64,000 nucleotides of DNA from Symsagittifera roscoffensis (GCF_963678635.1 NC_087062.1:89627845-89691844); one strand, 5' to 3'; shown: positions 36,858-48,689, numbered from the stretch's first letter. Numbers and translations are program-made. The notes: a model not told the origin generated them from the sequence alone.

Positions 36858-36866
36858 TTTCACGAT

Positions 36867-39478
36867 ATGGTGAAAAGGGCGCGTGATCACACTTTTGTAG
36901 CCGAGGAAATTGCACACGAAGTCTCCCGAACTCGATCGACTAGACTACGAAGTTCAAACAACGCCCACGTCAGCACGACGGCAGATTCCAGCGTGCATAG
37001 ATCTCGCAGTGGTCGAACAGTACAGACTGCTTCCTCGAATCCCAATTTACGACAACGATCCGACTGCAGCAGTGAAGGGGAGAGACGAAAACGACCAAGA
37101 AATACAGAGATGCATACATATGGTGACAGAAGAAATACGGAAACGGGTATCAACTCTGCTCGAGAGTCGAGGAACAACCGGTCCTCAGCTGGACTTGCGG
37201 CGGACGCCCATACGATGACGAGAAGCGAATCAAACTTACCAACTGCTGGGGGATCTAGACGCTGCAATATAGATCCATTGAAGTTGTCCCAAGATGATAT
37301 TTCGGTAACTGAAGACAATAATCCCATAGGAAGATCTGTGAAGCTATTTGTGCAAGCCAAAACAGCGACGCAAGGAATGAAATCTTTGATGTCTGAAAAT
37401 GAACAGTTGTTCCAGGAGTTCAAAGATTTCTTAATAGTCAATTTACCCGATAAGGGGCCGCCGCCAGAAGGCGCTACACTTTCTACACGTGGGGATGAAA
37501 AGGTTTCGCCTCCCCTTCTGAAGCTTTCTGTTGGTGTTAATACGTGCGCTACAATACCCTCCGATTTTGTCAACGAATCTGCCATTGAATGGACAGACGA
37601 TTTGAAATCATCTTTGAAGTGCACAATTTGTCAGGAGCTCTGCCATCGGTGCGTTACATCATGCCCTTGCTTCCACACCTTTTGTGGGGGCTGTCTTAGC
37701 ATGTGGTTTGAGCGCTGCGGAACCCGGAAAACATGCCCGACCTGTCGCGAGGCGATTTCGTCGGTATCAAAAAATTTGCACGCAGAGCAGTTATTGAAGT
37801 CGTATTTTGCTTCGTTTCCAACACAAAGACGATCTCAAACTGAGCTGAATGAGTTGCAGACGAAAGACAGACTTTACTGTGCAAATGTGGTGCTACTGAA
37901 TGACAACTCCTCATCTTCGAATGCAAGGAGGCGAAGATACGCCGGTCACAGTGCTTCGAACGGGTGAGATATGATTTTGAAGCGGCATAGTGAATTCATT
38001 CTACTTTCGTCATTAAAGCTGAAGTAGAGCTTCTGACCATTCTCCCCTTCCCCTCCACACAAGGACATTAGTTTTTGACATGAAGCGAGGGAGAAGACTA
38101 TAATAAGAAATAGCCCATTTTAAATGGGTATTTTGTTTTCTACGCACCCTCTTCTTGCGTATTTAAGAATGATACGGCAAAGCAGGGTTGATTTAACATC
38201 GAAACCTTTTAGAATGGCTATTTGTTAATTAAATTTTTATTTCAGTGTTAACGCATAGGTTAAAATGGCTTTTTTTAACCGTGGATCCGTCTTCGGACAT
38301 AAGATTTACGGGCGGATCGTAATCTTAGCTTAGTATTACCGATGAGTGCCTAAAAGTTGCTATTTTGTTTTTGCAGATCAATATCTGCGTAGTTAGATAA
38401 TGTATGTTTTCACCGATGTGTTGATGCGTTTGTATGAATTCACCCGATCAGTAGTTCGTGTTTCGAATCTCGGCTTTAGCTCAAACTAGATTGTTTTAGT
38501 GTTCCTGTGGCACTGAGTGATATTTTGAGCAATGTAGACACTGACGATTCGCAAGACAATGGAGAGACCTCTGCATTCGAGACCTCGACTGCAGATAACG
38601 AAGAGCCAAACTCACTCGAACATCGATTTTTCTCTGTTAATGACCCCACTGATACTGAGTTGGGTGGTTCCTCTTTTCACTTTGGTCGCCTCGTTAATCG
38701 TAGCAGTAGAGTAGAGTCAACTACACGCCCAGCGACTAGCAGAACGGATCGAAATCCAATGCAGTCGACCTTCAATGCGCCGCAGAACCAGCGGAACGAC
38801 AACGATTTCGGCACTCAATTTTTGTTGTCTCCCTTAAGAGTAAGATCGCTTGATGCGGTTACGAACCGGATGGCAAATTACGGAGGAATTCGCGATGACA
38901 CTCTCACGTTGTCAGAAGCCTCTGCAGAAATAGTGTCGTCGTTTTTGGACCAGAGTGAGGAAGAGTCTGAAACTGGCGAGGAGACTACTGGACCAGAAGC
39001 GATGACATCAGCAGCTCCATCGGCAGCTGACACTCAGCCGATAACATCGCGACGCCGAAGCAGTCCACGACCGTTTCCAACTGAAAGTAGAACTCGTCGT
39101 TCGGATAGGACTAACCCAAACAGACGTGAGTATGTCTCAAGTAGCCGGAGACCAAGGGTTCGAGGCTTGGCTGTGCGACGTCGCGGAGGAGGCGTAGTTC
39201 GAGGAGTGCGATCGAATCGTAGAAACAGGCAACAGGAGACTGTTAGTTCTACGACTGGAAATCACGAGGTCAATCAGCACAATTACGCTCGAGATGAAGG
39301 CAGCGATACTGAAAATGGGTCGGATTCCAATTATGAAACGAGGATAAATGTGGCGTACGAATTGAATAGTTATAGCTCGGATGATGGAAGCAATAGTTCT
39401 AGCTCTGATACAGAAAGCTCTTTGAACTTCAGTGACTACCAGGCGACTAATAACGATGGTACTAATGCAGTTGCGTAA
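36867..39478 (+). CDS. CHFR-like RING-finger protein, two exons
   Basis: Coding exons 36867-37963 and 38500-39478 join in phase and encode about 691 residues. The RING-HC finger spans residues 252-293, with ligands C252, C255, C268, H270, C273, C276, C290, C293. It and the following segment (KNLHAEQLLKSYFASFP, then a QRRSQTELNELQTKDR stretch) match the RING and helix of CHFR, a mitotic-checkpoint E3 ligase of the CHFR/RNF8/Dma group. No FHA domain is visible before it and no CHFR cysteine-rich/PBZ end after it. The first 250 residues are Arg/Ser-rich; exon 2 is acidic, then Arg/Gly-rich, then Ser/Asp-rich. E3 activity is inferred; substrate unknown. The ATG follows an acceptor by 9 nt. An AATAAA lies at 39617-39622. 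Confidence 0.8.
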
Positions 39479-39616
39479 TGTGCATACATCTATTACAAAA
39501 CGAAACTATCGAAAAAAAATTTTGTTCCTTGTATTTAAGCTAAAATTTGGTGTGTTGTACTGTTTAAGCCCCACCTATGTAGTTAAACTTCTACTGCTTC
39601 AATATTTATTAAATGG

Positions 39617-39622
39617 AATAAA
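39617..39622 (+). terminator. Polyadenylation signal of the CHFR-like gene
   Basis: An exact AATAAA lies 139 nt after the stop codon. No cleavage site is visible by eye. Confidence 0.5.
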
Positions 39623-39889
39623 CATAGGAAAATATAATTTTGTTCGTTATTCTTTGGTTTGATGATTTCGTCCCTGACAATTCAAGTTTTATTTACACTA
39701 TCTGATACAGTTTCCAGTTAGAGATTGGCATCTACATCAAAAATTTCCACGCATCCTGTGAGATTTTGGATGCAAAATCAGTTGCCTGGATTAATTGAGA
39801 TATAGGTCTCTGCTTAAGTGTCAATGAAGGTAATTTTTTTAAAGGAAAAATCTTCGTTCACGATAGCTTTGATCTTTTGTGGTTTGAAT

Positions 39890-40430
39890 TTGATTTAATA
39901 AGTCAGTTGAATTCATTTGCTAAGAGGAAGGCGAATAACACTCCAATTACGAAGGCAGAAATGGCGCAAAAAAACGGGAACGACTTTCAGTTTCGAAAAT
40001 GTATTTTATATTTTAAATTTCCCAGCTGAATAAAAAATAACTAGTGATCTGGTTTTCTCAAATTGGGTTAATTTTATGAGGAAAGTCAATTATAAATTGT
40101 TTTATGAAGTTCAAAGGTTTACTAGGAGGTACATTTTTTCCAATTACTTTTGGTCTTTTTTCAATCATGATTCTTGCTGCTTTTTTTCTCGAAAATGTTT
40201 TTAGAAAAGATGCTGAATATCTGACACTGTGCACATGAGATCAAAAATTTAGATAACCTTTCTCTGCAAGTAAGATATCAGAAGTGCTAATCAAATAAAA
40301 AGAAAATTTGTCTTCGTTCTTGTAAGTTTTTGATAGATTTTTTTGAAGTGTGCAGTAATCAGCGCCACAATTAGCTATGAGATGCTGAAAGTTGTCTTCA
40401 GCAGTCTAATATAAGATTATTACTCTTGCG
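39890..40430 (+). repeat. Diverged AAGAGTCGATGAACG-MITE copy
   Basis: Shares AGTTTCGAAAATG, CCCAGCTGAATAAAAAATA, GGTTTTCTCAAATTGGGTTA and TTTTATGAGGAAAGT with the copy at 29.9-30.2 kb, and a later segment ends TATAAGATTATTACTCTTGC. No terminal repeats survive clearly. Confidence 0.5.
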
Positions 40431-40747
40431 ATAAGCAATGTTATCAGGAATGTTAGCAAAACTTTGCTTACAGGATCTCCAATTTTAATATCTTCATTTC
40501 CAATCTCGCCAACTTGTACGTGAGCACAAGTTTGCCATGTTGTATTGTTAACAGCTGGTCTAGAGGTGCTGGAGCAATACTAGGTCTACAGTTGAAATAA
40601 TTTTCAAAAATAAATTGATTTTTTTGAGTTCGTGTCAATTTTTATCGTTTTACTTACCGGGTGTTTTATTTCTTTATAATTTTGATAGATGCCTCAAGCA
40701 ATCTTCTTCTTCATTTTCAAAAGGGTAATTTTAGGTCTTGGTTTTTA

Positions 40748-42330
40748 AGAGTCGATGAACGTAATTCAGACTCCTATGTAGGTCGCTATGGTTCTTTTGG
40801 TTTTATTTTTACAGGAAAAGTCTTAAAGTTTGTTCAGTTCCAAAATTATTTTTTCGCGGTTTGACTTTTAATCTTTTTTAAAATTCAGTCCTTTTTCTTT
40901 GTTAAAAGAACGGCAAAGTCCAATATTGAACAGCGAAAGTTAAAAGGTCACGAAAAAAATGATAGGCTTCAAGTTTCGAAAGTGTTTACGCTTGCGATTA
41001 GCAAGCATTATCAAATCGGAATGAAGACTTTTTTCAAATCGGAATAAAGACAACTTGTTCAACAGAACCGCTTCAATCAATTGGTATCTTGGTTCAGAAT
41101 TAATTCAAATTTTTAAATGTCTCCGGCACAATTAGTTTTGAGGTAATGAATACGTTTGGGACGCCAAAGGTCCTGGGATCGAATTCGACAGGACCGTTTT
41201 TTTTCTAACGGGAAAAAATCCGCTTCAAAAAACAATTTTCGGCTTTTTATAGCCTGCTTGGGTTTTTTTTGGCTTAGTTGCCATATTGAAGAATGTTTTT
41301 TTTCTAAGTTTTTTTGACTTGATAGTTGCTTTTAGTGCTCTGATTTAACTCTCGTGTTTTTAGTTTTACTAAATTTGAATTCGTATGTTTCTTCTTCTTT
41401 TTTTGTTTAAAAACACTCTATTCTGCCCAAATTATTTCGGCGTTTTTTATCGGCTTTGTAACCTAGCTTTTAATCGCTCTAACGGAAAAATATTTTTTAT
41501 GCTCACCTCTAAGATGCTAAAAACCTTAATATATTTATAGTTTTTATGATAACAATTTTTTTCCGGCTGTTTTGTTTTTTCTTTTTTTTTCGGCTTTATA
41601 GGTTTCAACCTATATTATGTCGGCTTATTGGACTCATATTGCGTCTTTCGATGAGCGGAAAAAAGTTTTTGTGTGAGTGTCTGTGTTTTGAGGTTCAGGG
41701 GACTTAATAACTTCGATTTAGTCTTAAATTGTTTTGATTTTTTTGGCTTTTTTTGTTTTCTTTTTTGTGCTTAATAGGTTTCGGCCTAAGTTATATCAAC
41801 TTAGTGGCCTCATGTTGTTTCTTTTGACGTGAAAAAAATTGTTTTGTGAGCATTTGTGTGTTTTGTGAGGAAGGGGGGACTTATTAACTTTTCATAAGTC
41901 TTGTTTTCGTCGTAAAGGGTTTCTGGCCAGGTATTTTCGACTTTGTTACCACTGGTATCTTATCTTCCTATGCTGATTTCATTTTTTATTGTCATGAACT
42001 GTTTTTGTTTCAAACTAGCCTTAGTTATTTTGATAGATCTAGTTTTTTCGACCTTGGATTTTTTTAAATTGCTTTGTTTTTTATTGCAAGTGGTGCGAAG
42101 CTCAGCTTCGCCTCTGTGTTTAATTTTCAGTATTCCCAGCGGGAAAAAATATGACCTACTGATCCAGTTTTCTCGAATCGGGTTAATTTTTATCAAAAAA
42201 GTGTCAATCATAAACTGTACCAGAAAATCAAGATTTAAGTTCACATTTTTTGTCTTGGAAATGCGAAAGTTGACATTTTTTTCAAGAAATAAGTCAGTAT
42301 TTTTTTTTGGTTACCTGCGCTCATTGACTC
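40748..42330 (+). mobile_element. MITE copy split by a Helentron-like element
   Basis: The left part starts AAGAGTCGATGAACGTAATT at 40748 and runs to GTTTCGAAAGTG near 40984. The right part resumes at about 42119 with TTTAATTTTCAG then CCCAGCGGGAAAAA, and ends GCTCATTGACTCTT near 42330. Copies at 30.5 and 44.5 kb read straight through this junction. The interruption is the element listed next. Confidence 0.7.
40985..42120 (+). mobile_element. Helentron-like element with defined ends, about 1.1 kb
   Basis: The insertion in the MITE runs from TTTACGCTTGCGATTAGCAAGC to GCAAGTGGTGCGAAGCTCAG then CTTCGCCTCTGTG. Its 5' end folds as a hairpin (GCTTGC...GCAAGC), and its 3' end has CGCAAGTG-like sequence followed by the perfect palindrome GCGAAGCTCAGCTTCGC. 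A tRNA-like B box (GGATCGAATTCGACAGGACC) lies near 41170. No transposase frame is present, so it is non-autonomous. Confidence 0.65.
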
Positions 42331-42689
42331 TTTTCTAACTTTTTGTTCGCCATGTTTTGGTTTTTAGACGCGACAAATTTTTCTGTTAGATTTTTAAAAA
42401 TTTTGAAAAAAAATTGCGTTAAATTTTCATTCTCGAATGCATGGCTTCTGGTTATTTTTTAAGCTAAAATTGCGTGAGATCAGTTTGTTTCACTTTTTGT
42501 TGTCTTAGAGCTGAGTAGAAAAATTTGAAATCGATTGATGGGATAGCGTTCGTTTTAAAATGTGAAAATACTTCTCAAAAAAGTTTCATACATTTCCGGA
42601 AGTTTTTTTTTTGCAATTTTCTATTGACTGTGTTGTCAGCAAAGGAATGTGGTGAGTATCGCACGGCATTCAGGAGCTGGTTTTTTTTC

Positions 42690-43372
42690 CGGCTGAAAAT
42701 TTCCAACCTAAGTCGCAAATTTTGTTGCGATTTGTGTTGCGACTAATTCGCAATTATTGTTGCGACTTAAAGAAATAATATTTGTTGCCTTGAATATGCT
42801 GCATCGAATTGGCAATAAGATGGTTTGTTGCACCTTTACAATTTATTTATAACATTTGCTTTGAAATCTGAATAGTTATAAGTTTACACAGTTGATGCAT
42901 TTTTAATTCATCAAGTGAAACAAAGAAAGCTATTTGTTTCAAACATAACAATATTATAATAACGATTTCAGAAAATGTCTAACTCAATATATTTCGCAAT
43001 TTTTTGAAATGCATAATTTATACATAATGGTACTTTATGATTTGCGATTTTTTACATGCAAAAATGTATCTTTTTGTATTTGATGCTACTTTTGCTGCAT
43101 CGAATTTCCAATATATTAGCAGATGTAGGTGCATTTATTAGCATATGCATTATTGGTGGCTAGGTTTTGGGGATTTTAAGCATCCCTGGCTGAATGGTTA
43201 GTGCGTGAGATTTAAATTTGCTGGGTCGCAGATGTTTGCTAAGCCTCGAGTGTTTGCAAATTCGGGCTTATTTCTACTTTTTCTTATGTCACTTGATGGA
43301 GCTGCTTTTTAGTCGTGTTCTCGCAAGTGTTTGCGAAGAGCAGCTTCACCTCTGTGTCGAAGTTTGTTTTTA
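42690..43372 (+). mobile_element. Helentron-like element with tRNA-Leu-like segment
   Basis: Starts near CCAACCTAAGTCGCAAATTT, shares the ACACAGTTGATGCATTTTTA and ATGCATAATTTATACATAAT blocks with the copy at 25.63-26.23 kb, has CCCTGGCTGAATGGTTAGTG near 43185, and ends TTTGCGAAGAGCAGCTTCACC with TCTGTGT at 43355. Left end uncertain. Confidence 0.6.
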
Positions 43373-44296
43373 ATTTTCTAAGTTATTTATTTATGGCAAT
43401 TCAAGTTCTTTTTTGAAGCAATTGTTTTGTATTTTTCTTGTCATTTTTTTCTTTCAGTATGATCTTAGTTTATAGCAAATAACGGAAAGGGCCTCTTCTT
43501 AACCCCAATTGTTCCTTTATGATATGCAGGTTGTTTGTTTGCTAAATTTTAAGCACTGATTTTGAGTTCATTTAGCAGTTTTTGGATTTCGATTTTTTTT
43601 GTATCGTTTCCATCTACTGTTTATGAGAAAGAAGGAAATGAAGTTTGTGCAGCCCGAATCTTTTTTATGTGTTAAGTAATCTATTTTAATATTATTGTAT
43701 TAAGATTTTTATTGATTTGCTAGCCTACACCTTAGGCACATTGCCTTTTGATTTTTGGCGTTTGAGGCACATTATCTTTTGATTTTTGGCCGTTTTGTTT
43801 TATATTGCAAGTGGTGCGAAGATCAGGTTCGCCTCTGTGTTTGGTAATTAATAACATGTGTTTCGTGGCTGTTGTTTGCAAAAAGGTGTTTGTAGAGAAA
43901 ATGCGGGTAATGAAAAAATTGAATTTTGACGAAAAAGTGAATGGTATGACTTTCACTGGTTTGCTCATCTTCTGTCAGAATTTACTTGAGATTTGAAAAT
44001 TTCCTACTATAATGGACAGTCGATCTGATATTTGTAAATTTACCAACTTGGCTTTTGAATAATTTTAAAATTTGTTTTAATTTTTTTTTCGATCAAATGG
44101 TTTCGACTTTGTTTTATTGTCTTAGTTGCCTTATTTTGTTACGTTTGGAGCGCAAAGTTTCATTTCTATCGTCGTTTTGATTATTTCAAGGGGGATGCAG
44201 TGTAAAATCTTCAAGTTATTAATGATTTGTATAATCTTTAAGTTGAACTTAATCGCTCAAAACAACTTCAATGAGACCAATTTTTAAGGCATAATT
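43373..44296. other. Non-genic stretch with one family 3' end
   Basis: No gene is seen. TATTGCAAGTGGTGCGAAG followed by ATCAGGTTCGCCTCTGTGTT at 43803-43842 is the 3' end of another family copy. Confidence 0.5.
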
Positions 44297-44722
44297 AAGA
44301 GTCGATGAACGTAGTTCAGACTCTTTGATAGGTCACGATGATTTTTTTCGGTTTTTTCTGCAAAAGGCTTAAAAATTTTTCAGGTTAATAGTTACTTTTT
44401 TGAGGTTCGACCTTTGATTTCTTTTTAAGGTCAGTTCATTTTCTTTGTTAAAAGAAAGGCAAAGTTCACTATCGAAGAGTGAAAGTTGAAAGGTCACGAA
44501 AAACCTGATCGACTTCTAGTTTCGAAAGAGAAATTTGATTATTGAATTTTCCAGCGAAACAAAAGTTGTACCTATTGATCCAGCTTTCTCAAATTGGGAT
44601 AATTTTTATCAAAAAGTGTCAATCATAATTTTTTCTAGAAATTGAAGTCCGAGAATTAGACTTTGAAGTTCGACTTTTTCAAAAAAAAATGCCGTATTTT
44701 TTACTTGCGTTCATTGACTCTT
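44297..44722 (+). mobile_element. Complete MITE with 15-bp terminal inverted repeats
   Basis: AAGAGTCGATGAACG at 44297-44311 is matched in inverted form by CGTTCATTGACTCTT at 44708-44722 (14 of 15 positions). The 426-bp element has no coding frame. At least six partial relatives lie in this window, on both strands. A clear target duplication is not seen. Inverted ends and small size fit a MITE; the superfamily is not identified. Confidence 0.75.
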
Positions 44723-46045
44723 TTGCAAGTGTCTGTTAGCTATGTTTTTGTTTTGGGCTCAAAAGACGTCTATACAAGTATGCCAGCTTAGAAGCGCGCG
44801 ACAAACGAAAGCTCATTTAATGCTGGTAATTTGTTTCTCGAATGTGTTTCTGAAAATGAGTTCCAAATTTTGTTCCAATTTTCGAAGTTGTGATATCACG
44901 CAAACATAGCATTGCTAACTAGTAGACAAAAAATACAAGGAAAACCACTAAAATTGAAAAAACTTCAACAAAAAATTGAAAAATCTTCAACAAAATTGAA
45001 AAATCATAACAAAAAATATTTATCTCTAATGATGTTTACTATGATGTAAACTCCCGTTGAGTCGCAAATAAAGATGCCATGAAATTTTTTATAAGTTTTT
45101 ACGCCCGCCTCTGAAAACACAAAAAGATCAGTATCTGTTTTTTCTTTTCAAAGGACGCAAATATAGGTCAATGAGCCAATAAAACAAAGCGAGATTTTGA
45201 AGCCAAATAAACTTTGAGCGAAAAAAAAAACAAGTGAAGATACAAAAAAAAAATCAGAAATCAGTTGTTTCCTCTAGACCAAGTGTGCCAGAGAAGCCAA
45301 GAATTCCGAACTCATTATAAACAAGCCTATCAAATGATTCGAGTGAATCTGTGAAACAAATTGTAAAGACGAAAAAGTCTGTATTCTGATTAGATAACGC
45401 GTAAAATTATCGGTGGTTAAATGAATTACCCATTAACCCGGTTTTCTGAGGTTTTAGTGTCAAAAAAAGTTTCTTTAAAGTGACAAAGCTTAATGGTTAG
45501 GGTTTTTTTTTGAGGAACTTGAAACGTGAAAACGTATTGGTTTTTATTCTATTAGTCAATATTATTAGTCTATAACAAATCTCTGTTGGGCATGTGCGGT
45601 TTTTGTAAAGTGTCCTGCTGCGAATTTCTGGTTTGTTTTTGTCTGCGCCTGTGTTGTTTCAATTATCCTCGGAAAAGCGTACTAGGCATTAATTTAAAAA
45701 AAAAAATTTTGTCGAAGCGCCAAATGAAGCTTAGAAAACTAGTTTTCCTGGGGTAAAACTAAGTTTTTTACGGCTTTTTTGTCCAATTTTAACTTCAAAT
45801 TGCTGGCTTTACTCGATCAATTTAAGACAAAAAAGGTTTTCTGGGGAATTCTTTTGATCTCGGGAGATTTCTTGGAATTTTTTTGTTGTTCGAACCTGTT
45901 GGGAACTAATGCTGTTTTTCTTTTTTATTGCGCAAGGATGGTAATGAATTTGTAAGAATAAAACATCCTATTGTTAATTAGTTTCAATTGACATTGAAAA
46001 TGCGCAGGTTTCTACATGATCATCTTTCTAACTGAATCGTTTTCA
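44723..46045. other. Non-genic AT-rich stretch
   Basis: No gene is seen. A short AT-rich repetition of CTTCAACAAAA-TTGAAAAAT units lies at about 44955-45010. Confidence 0.5.
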
Positions 46046-46048
46046 TTA

Positions 46049-47372
46049 CCCTTGCGGCAAGCAAGGCTATTGATATCAGTTACTGGACTTTTTTCCAGTA
46101 CACCTTTGTTCACAGGATGACTGAAATTCGGCCATCTGCATTTTCATTTCTACCCAAGTTGCGCACCTAATAGCTGTAGTGCAACAACTGGTTTCGAGCT
46201 ATTGAAGTGATTCTTGCTTTACAGCTGAAAAAAAAATTAGATATAAATTGATTTTTTTGTTGTCTTTGTTGATTTCGTCCTAATTTTTGTCGGCTTTCTT
46301 TCCGGGTGTTATATTTCTAGCTTTTTTGATACAATTTTTTCATGAAAGTAAAAATAATTCATAATTTACTAATTTTTATACTTGCTAAATTTTTTGCTAC
46401 AAAAAAGTTTTTTGAAATTTTTTGTTTGACAGTTTTTGCATTAATTTTTCAGTTTTTTTTCGGATGTATAGTTTCTGATTTTTGTTGTTCCCAAATTGCG
46501 TGGAAGTAGTTTTTGTTTTGATAAGTTCTGTGTTTTAGTTTGGAGCATTTTCATTTGAAATCTTTTCAAGTTGATGACTTAGCGTATAGTTTTAATATGT
46601 CAAAAAATTTTCAAATAAAAAATAGTAATTTTCCAGAATTTTTTTTGCAAATTTGACTCAACTGTTTTGTTTTTAAAGGAATGTGGCGGTAAGTGTTGCA
46701 CGGGATCCATGAGTGTGGAGTATGGCTGAGATTTGTGAATAAACAAAAGACTAAGTGTTTTTCCCCTTAGTGGCGTCTTGTTTTTTGTTGTGATCCAGCT
46801 AGCTCTCTTACAGTTGCGTATAACCTTCAAATTTGATGAGTCTGTTCTAATTGGGTTTTTCTAGGCTTTCGGAATTTTTTCTGATGTTCTGCAAGTTCTT
46901 TTTCGGGGCAATATTAATAATTTTTGCCTTTTATTTTCATTTTTTTTCTTTCATTTTGATCTTATACAATAGCAAATAGCGTATAGGGCATTTTTATCCC
47001 TGATTGTTCCTGCTGGATATGCAGTTTGTTTGGTTGCAAGATTTAATGAACAGTTTTGAGTACATTTAGAAATTGTCGCATCTCAATTTTTTAACCGAAA
47101 TGTATGTTATCGTTTCCATCTATTGGTTATGAGAAAGAATTGGATGGATTTAACCCAGAATCCTTCTTTCGTTTCAGGAAAATGATTGCTATAATAAATG
47201 CAGCAAGTTTTTTCTCGAGTGTTTCAAACGAAAAGTGAAAAGCTTGAATGAGTTTCTAAGAAATCGTAGACTAAAAAATCAAGAAAAAACTTGCTGATTT
47301 AAATCTTTTGGCTTATGGCGCGTTATTATGTATCGCAAGTGGTGCGAAGCTCAGCTTCGCCTCTGTATATAA
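46049..47372 (+). mobile_element. Helentron-like element upstream of RFC3
   Basis: A candidate 5' end, CCTTGCGGCAAGCAAGG, lies at 46049. The 3' end is certain: TATCGCAAGTGGTGCGAAGC then TCAGCTTCGCCTCTGTATAT, containing the perfect 17-nt palindrome at 47344-47360. It ends only about 220 bp before the RFC3 start codon. The pairing of these two ends as one element is inferred. Confidence 0.45.
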
Positions 47373-47575
47373 TTTTAACCGCTTTTGTTCCCAATTTTGT
47401 TAGAAATCAGGCTCTAGTATTAATAATGTAGATTTTTTTTGGCTATGAGCGAGAACTTTTGTAGCCGCTCCATTTGCTATTTATTGTAGTGGAAACCCGC
47501 TGCTTGCTGTTATTCAAATGAGTTGTTTTTAGATATTTTGGCCAATTTTCGATAGACAGTCATTTGATTGAAAAC

Positions 47576-47583
47576 ATTTGCAG
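47576..47583 (+). promoter_or_regulatory. Splice acceptor before the RFC3 start
   Basis: CATTTGCAG ends at 47583, 8 nt before the ATG at 47592. Confidence 0.45.
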
Positions 47584-47591
47584 TTCAAAAC

Positions 47592-48689
47592 ATGTCTTCA
47601 TCAGCAAACACGAGTGGACTGTGGATTGACCAGAACCAGCCAAAGTCATTCAAGGATCTTTCCTACCATCCTAGTATCTCAAACTGCCTGAAAAGAATGG
47701 CATCTAGTGGCGATTTCCCTCATTTCCTCTTTTTCGGCCCCTCTGGTGCAGGAAAGCGAACTCGAGCGATGTGCTTCTTACGAGAAGTTTACGGAGCAGG
47801 AGTTGACAGAACGAGACTTAGTCACGAGACGTTCGAGACATCGAATAACAAGAAAGTGGAAATCAACTTGATAGCCAGTAACTATCACCTGGAAATTAAC
47901 CCAAGCGATGCTGGAATCTACGATCGGTTTGTGATTCAAGATCTGATTAAAACTACAGCCCAAAGTAATCAGCTGGACGCGACTAACCAGAAGTCATTCA
48001 AAGTCATTCTAATTTCGGAAGCTGATAATTTGACCAAAGACGCACAACATGCGTTGAGAAGAACTATGGAGAAATACGTATCATCGTGTAGGTTAATTTT
48101 GATTGCCAATTCAGTTGGAAAAGTGATTCCAGCTCTGAGGAGCAGATGTCAGATGATCCGGATTCCTGCACCGACCGTCGAAGAGGCCGCAAAAGTAGTG
48201 CATCAAGTATCGCGAAAAGAACGGTTCTCAATTACCATGGAAACTGCTACTCGTATTGCAGAGTCAGCTAATCGAAACCTGCGAGTTGCTCTTTTGAAAT
48301 GTGAAGTGATGAAACTCAAACAGACTCCGAACCCTCAAGAATCGGAGTTTCCGGAGGCACCCTGGGAGTCGTATGTCCGAGAGACAGCTGCGATCATTCT
48401 CTCTAAACAGTCGAAAGAGGCGGTTCTTCAGATTAGAAAGCGACTTTACTGTCTGCTGGAGAAGTGTATACCGTCTCAGGTGATTTTTGTTGAGCTGGCT
48501 AAATGTATGATTGAGAGAGTTGATTTTGGATTCAAACCTGTACTGGCGCGTTTAGCTGCTCATTACGAGACAAGCTGTAATATTGGAGACAAGGCGATAT
48601 TTCATTTGGAGGCATTTGTGGCCAAGTTTATGCATCTCTATTTGGTGTACCAATCGGAAGGTTTCTGTGATAAACTGATGATCGAATGA
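47592..48689 (+). CDS. RFC3: RFC3, replication factor C small subunit
   Basis: A single frame without introns encodes 365 residues, against 356 in human. RFC3 is an AAA+ subunit of the RFC clamp loader, which opens PCNA and places it on primed DNA in the nucleus; related loaders (ATAD5, CTF18, RAD17) share it. Walker A reads GPSGAGKRT (G49-K55). IASNYHLEINPSDAG, LTKDAQHALRRTMEKY and the SRC-type arginine-finger motif RSRCQ are diagnostic. The C-terminal collar helices end with IFHLEAFVAKFMHLY, nearly as in human. The Walker B-like site is ISEADNL, where RFC3 family members usually have a degenerate box. A TTG-initiated extension upstream was rejected because it runs across a splice acceptor. 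Neighbours are transposons, not genes. Confidence 0.96.
   Translation: MSSSANTSGLWIDQNQPKSFKDLSYHPSISNCLKRMASSGDFPHFLFFGPSGAGKRTRAMCFLREVYGAGVDRTRLSHETFETSNNKKVEINLIASNYHLEINPSDAGIYDRFVIQDLIKTTAQSNQLDATNQKSFKVILISEADNLTKDAQHALRRTMEKYVSSCRLILIANSVGKVIPALRSRCQMIRIPAPTVEEAAKVVHQVSRKERFSITMETATRIAESANRNLRVALLKCEVMKLKQTPNPQESEFPEAPWESYVRETAAIILSKQSKEAVLQIRKRLYCLLEKCIPSQVIFVELAKCMIERVDFGFKPVLARLAAHYETSCNIGDKAIFHLEAFVAKFMHLYLVYQSEGFCDKLMIE

Noticed and set aside
36887-37624. 245-codon minus-strand open frame
   Set aside because: It lies wholly opposite the CHFR-like exon, whose frame has a clear RING domain and matching splice phase.
47568-47591. N-terminal extension of RFC3
   Set aside because: It starts at TTG and runs across a splice acceptor; the ATG at 47592 matches the family start.
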